Source: JAFDVL01 sp964631865
GTDB lineage: Bacteria; Acidobacteriota; Blastocatellia; RBC074
Length of the DNA: 64,000 nt
Assembly (NCBI GenBank): GCA_964631865.1
Contig: CAZWAK010000002.1
Location: 1-64,000, forward strand
Direction of reading: 5' to 3'
In this document: positions 61,404-64,000 of the stretch, piece by piece
Layout of the letters: every line of letters starts with the position of its first letter
Position numbering within the stretch: the first letter of the stretch is position 1
Translations under genes and position numbers: made by a program
Notes under the pieces: model-generated
The model's database searches: none
What the model was told of the DNA's origin: nothing
Seen by the model: only the letters and a program-made list of their open reading frames with translations

Positions 61404-62157
61404 TTTCGATCACCTCCTTGGCAAGATTGATGTAACTCTCTGCCCCTTTTGACTTTATATCGTACAAAATGATCGGTTTTCCGTAGCTGGGCGCTTCGGC
61501 CAAACGAATGTTACGCGGGATCAACGTACTGAGCACCTGTGTACCGAGAAAATCTCGTAAATCCGCTACCACTTGATTGGCGAGATTGGTTCGCTCATCA
61601 AACATCGTCAACACAAACCCCTGGATGGCTAAATTCGGGTTCAGACCGCGCCGAATGCGAACGAGCGTATCCCAAAGCTCTGTCACACCTTCCAAGGCAA
61701 AATATTCGCACTGAATAGGGACGAGAATCGAATCTGCCGCGGTGAGAGCATTCAATGTCAACAATCCGAGGCTGGGCGGGCAATCAATGATGATGTATTC
61801 ATATTGCTCTCGAACGGCCTCCAACAGTTTTTTCAACCGAAATTCCCGCTGCTCAAAATCCACCAATTCGACTTCCGCCCCGGCGAGGTTGCGATCTGCC
61901 GGAGCGATTTTCAAATGTTCCAACTCTGTATCCAAGATGACGTTTTCCAATGGCTCATTCATCACCAAACAATGATACAGTCCGCGCTTGAACGACCCCT
62001 TTTTCACCCCCACGCCGCTGGTGGCATTGCCCTGAGGGTCAAGATCAAGCAGAAGTACCCGTCGCTCCGATGCGGCCAAAGAAGCTGAGAGATTGATCGC
62101 GGTCGTAGTCTTGCCCACGCCGCCTTTCTGATTCGAGATTGCGATTACTTTTCCCAT
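61381..62157 (-). CDS. parA: Chromosome-partitioning ATPase ParA
   Basis: 258 residues from the ATG at 62157 (the frame is open for nine more codons). Deviant Walker A K-G-G-V-G-K-T-T-T, Walker A' in V-L-L-L-D-L-D-P-Q-G-N, and Walker B Y-I-I-I-D-C-P-P-S-L-G-L-L. The ParA dimer binds the nucleoid and moves ParB-parS complexes. Order rsmG-parA-parB with parS between rsmG and parA is the common origin-proximal arrangement. Confidence 0.95.
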   Translation of the reverse strand: MGKVIAISNQKGGVGKTTTAINLSASLAASERRVLLLDLDPQGNATSGVGVKKGSFKRGLYHCLVMNEPLENVILDTELEHLKIAPADRNLAGAEVELVDFEQREFRLKKLLEAVREQYEYIIIDCPPSLGLLTLNALTAADSILVPIQCEYFALEGVTELWDTLVRIRRGLNPNLAIQGFVLTMFDERTNLANQVVADLRDFLGTQVLSTLIPRNIRLAEAPSYGKPIILYDIKSKGAESYINLAKEVIENDQKSAR

Positions 62158-62236
62158 AATGCCCTGGTTCGTTTGGCCTCCCATCTGATGCCATGAACCT
62201 TAGCACAGGTCATTTGCCGTGAAAAGACGACGCGGC

Positions 62237-62252
62237 TGTTTCACGTGAAACT
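62237..62252. promoter_or_regulatory. parS: parS site 1
   Basis: TGTTTCACGTGAAACT matches the bacterial parS consensus TGTTTCACGTGAAACA at 15 of 16 positions. It lies 79 bp upstream of the parA start. Confidence 0.93.
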
Positions 62253-62267
62253 GGCGAGAAAACCCCG

Positions 62268-62297
62268 GCATTCCCGTTTCACGTGAAACGGGAATGC
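62268..62297. promoter_or_regulatory. parS: parS site 2 inside a 30-bp perfect palindrome, overlapping the rsmG stop codon
   Basis: Core CGTTTCACGTGAAACG at 62275-62290 (14 of 16 consensus matches, with the 14-bp centre intact). The flanks extend the palindrome to 30 bp (62268-62297). The rsmG stop TGA is read from within the core. Confidence 0.9.
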
Positions 62298-62920
62298 GAG
62301 ATGAGGAGACGATTTTCGGAGTTCGGGATAGGGAAAAAGGATTCTTTCCAGGCTGCAAGCATATACATTCGGGCAACTTCCGACAGATTCTGATTTCCGA
62401 ACAAGAGAAACTGCGCAGCGGCTTGCCCAAACTTGAAAATTTCAGGAGTCAGGCGATTGAGTGAATCCAACGCGCGAGTCGTCACGCAATCCCCCGCTTC
62501 CACCCCGCTGATGGTCTCAAATCGTTGGCTAAGAATCTCGACATTGCTAATTCCAAGTTCAGAAACGGCTTCTTTCAGGAAAATTGCTTTGTTCCTGTTT
62601 GCTTCGATCAAGATGATCCTCAAATGAGGTCGTAAAATAGCAAAAGGGATGCCTGGGATACCCGCCCCTGAACCGACATCCCAAACTCGATGCACAGTTA
62701 GGAGAATTTTTTGGGAGGCAAAGGCAGATTCCAACAGATGCCGTTCGGCAAATTCCTGCGGTGCGGTGATTGTCGTAAGGTGGAGCCGCTCATTCCATTT
62801 CAACACAAGCTGATAATAGCGGCAGAAATACTCTATTTCGGTCGCAGTGAAAGGCCGAGAGAAAAACTGCTCGTTCGCCGCTAAAGATTCCCGCAATGTT
62901 ACAACCAGATCAAGCTTCAC
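62279..62920 (-). CDS. rsmG: 16S rRNA (guanine527-N7)-methyltransferase RsmG
   Basis: 213 residues from a GTG at 62920 (GAAGGA upstream), 11 bp overlapping the mnmG end. It methylates G527 of 16S rRNA; loss gives low-level streptomycin resistance in many bacteria. Motifs are R-H-L-L-E-S, V-W-D-V-G-S-G-A-G-I-P-G-I-P (SAM-binding motif I), and I-L-I-E-A-N-R-N-K-A-I-F-L-K-E-A. The last residues (HSRFT) and the stop are encoded by the second parS site. Confidence 0.94.
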   Translation of the reverse strand: MKLDLVVTLRESLAANEQFFSRPFTATEIEYFCRYYQLVLKWNERLHLTTITAPQEFAERHLLESAFASQKILLTVHRVWDVGSGAGIPGIPFAILRPHLRIILIEANRNKAIFLKEAVSELGISNVEILSQRFETISGVEAGDCVTTRALDSLNRLTPEIFKFGQAAAQFLLFGNQNLSEVARMYMLAAWKESFFPIPNSENRLLISHSRFT

Positions 62921-64000
62921 GTTCGGTCGTCCTTCGGCGCGCAGCCAGCTCGACGTGAATCGTCAATAATGAGATCGCAGCGGGTGTAATGCCTGGAATT
63001 CGCATGGCCTGTCCGATGGTTTGAGGCTGGACGCGATTGAGCCGTTCAATCATTTCATTCGACAGCCCTGGAATGGCAGCGTATTGGATGGCGGGCGGAA
63101 TGGTTCGAGTCGCAGCTTTGGCCAAGCGCGCAGCCAGAGTTTCCTGATTGGCTAAGTAGCCTTCGTATTTGAAATCCGTCACAACTGTGGTCAGTTCTTC
63201 TTCAGGATATTCCCGCAAGTCGGGCGGGAGCAGAAGCGCAAGCTGCTCAACCGACAATTCAGGCCGTTTGGAAAGCTGACTCAGCGGCGTGCCGTCCTGC
63301 AATGTGATCCCGGTCGCGGCTGAAAACTCTGTATAGCCTTCGCTCCGCTGGTTTATGATCGTGCGATGGAAATATTCTTTTAATTCATTCTTTCTCTTAG
63401 ACTTAGCTACAAAATCCCGATACCGTTCATCCTGCAAAAACCCGATTTTGTAGCCCAGTTCGGACAACCGCTCATCAGCATTGTCAATTCGCAGCTTCAA
63501 TCGCTGTTCGGCACGAGAGGTGAACATGCGGTACGGTTCATCCACTCCCTGCGTAATCAGGTCGTCAATCAAAATGCCGATATAGCCTGCATCTCGTTTG
63601 ATTACAACAGGTTCCGCGTTTTGCGCGGAGCGGGCGGCATTGATCCCGGCGATAATTCCCTGCGCGCCAGCTTCTTCATAACCCGTCGTCCCGTTGATTT
63701 GCCCAGCATTGAAAAGGCCGTGAATTTGCTTGGTTTCGAGCGAGGGCCACAACTCGGTCGGGTCAATCATGTCATATTCAATCGCATAGCCCGGGCGCAG
63801 CATCTTTGCCCCGGCTAATCCTGGAATTTGTTTCACCAGTTCTCGTTGCAAATCGGCGGGCAGGCTGGTGGAAAAGCCGTTCAGGTAAACTTCGTAGGTG
63901 TTATAGCCTTCCGGTTCGAGGAACAATTGATGGCGTTCTTTGTCAGGAAACTTGACGACTTTGTCCTCGATGGACGGGCAATAGCGGGGGCCAATGCCTT
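62910..64000 (-). CDS. mnmG: tRNA uridine 5-carboxymethylaminomethyl modification enzyme MnmG (N-terminus outside the window)
   Basis: The reverse frame is open from the right edge to TGA at 62912-62910, giving about 363 C-terminal residues of MnmG. The edge reads R-Y-C-P-S-I-E-D-K-V-V-K-F, the conserved segment near residue 270 of the E. coli protein. G-L-F-N-A-G-Q-I-N-G-T-T-G-Y-E-E-A (FAD-contacting) and T-S-R-A-E-Q-R-L-K-L-R follow, then the C-terminal helical domain. With MnmE it makes the cmnm5 group on wobble uridine using FAD and folate. The internal TTG at 63926 is not the true start. Confidence 0.95.
   Translation of the reverse strand, partial: GIGPRYCPSIEDKVVKFPDKERHQLFLEPEGYNTYEVYLNGFSTSLPADLQRELVKQIPGLAGAKMLRPGYAIEYDMIDPTELWPSLETKQIHGLFNAGQINGTTGYEEAGAQGIIAGINAARSAQNAEPVVIKRDAGYIGILIDDLITQGVDEPYRMFTSRAEQRLKLRIDNADERLSELGYKIGFLQDERYRDFVAKSKRKNELKEYFHRTIINQRSEGYTEFSAATGITLQDGTPLSQLSKRPELSVEQLALLLPPDLREYPEEELTTVVTDFKYEGYLANQETLAARLAKAATRTIPPAIQYAAIPGLSNEMIERLNRVQPQTIGQAMRIPGITPAAISLLTIHVELAARRRTTEREA

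Noticed and set aside
1..64000. tRNA or rRNA genes
   Set aside because: I looked through the intergenic stretches for cloverleaf and T-loop signatures and saw none; a dedicated RNA search was not possible.

Overview
The window looks like a chromosomal segment of an Acidobacteriota bacterium (class Blastocatellia or a close relative), probably from a metagenome or draft SPAdes-type assembly. This is inferred from the mix of families: alternative complex III (ACIII) fused in one operon to a caa3 oxidase, a planctomycete-type DUF1549/DUF1553 cytochrome protein, a WD40-repeat serine/threonine kinase paired with an ECF sigma factor, multidomain TPR proteins, an NtrY/NtrX-like two-component pair, RecU, bactofilin and YebC. 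Gene starts typically have GGAG/GAGG ribosome-binding sites. One 100-N gap (7337-7436) is flanked by an exact 55-bp duplication, so it is almost certainly an assembly artefact.

Layout. 1-4.3 kb: edge of a c-type cytochrome gene, an antitoxin-like gene with a decayed PIN-toxin remnant, an AT-rich HNH nuclease (likely acquired), and a prolyl oligopeptidase broken by a frameshift. 4.3-12.5 kb: a Crp/Fnr regulator, an NtrY-like kinase, a TPM/TPR secreted protein, a Uma2 nuclease-fold protein, an NtrX-like sigma-54 activator and Sua5. 12.5-27.2 kb: a 13-14 kb leftward respiratory operon actABCDEF - small membrane protein - sco - coxBACD - ctaB, encoding ACIII and an A2-type caa3 oxidase with its copper and haem maturation factors. 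It starts from a clear sigma-70-like promoter with a leader of about 240 nt that contains a strong hairpin. 27.2-33.4 kb: clpS and a giant secreted HEAT/transglutaminase/TPR protein. 33.6-40.2 kb: DHH phosphoesterase, a Sak4-like P-loop ATPase with a palindromic operator, YceI, QueF, RraA-like, a secreted triple-RidA protein and a TPR protein. 40.2-48 kb: kinase/WD40 gene, ECF sigma factor and PSD1 protein. 48.1-54.8 kb: mdh, greA, PASTA protein, rpe, bamD, a response regulator and a secreted hypothetical. 55-64 kb: recU, yebC, a secreted methyltransferase-like protein, PilZ, GT9-like, bactofilin, and the conserved origin-proximal block parB-parA-parS-rsmG-mnmG. The mnmG gene runs off the right edge.

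The most unusual feature is a family of period-7 repeat arrays. Heptanucleotides repeat in register at eight places in the window: five intergenic (7504, within the element at 12509, 20804, 37736, 55662) and three inside coding sequence (42818, 45594, 47612). Four of the intergenic arrays read as tandem heptamers followed by their inverted complement, so each can fold as a long hairpin. One (12509-12679) is flanked by a 13-bp direct repeat that duplicates the ends of the two convergent genes around it, which suggests these arrays can insert. Separate GTAG-headed REP-like palindromes lie around the ECF sigma gene. Two parS sites lie between parA and rsmG, and one of them supplies the rsmG stop codon.

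All functional calls come from reading translated sequence and recalling family motifs. No database search was run.
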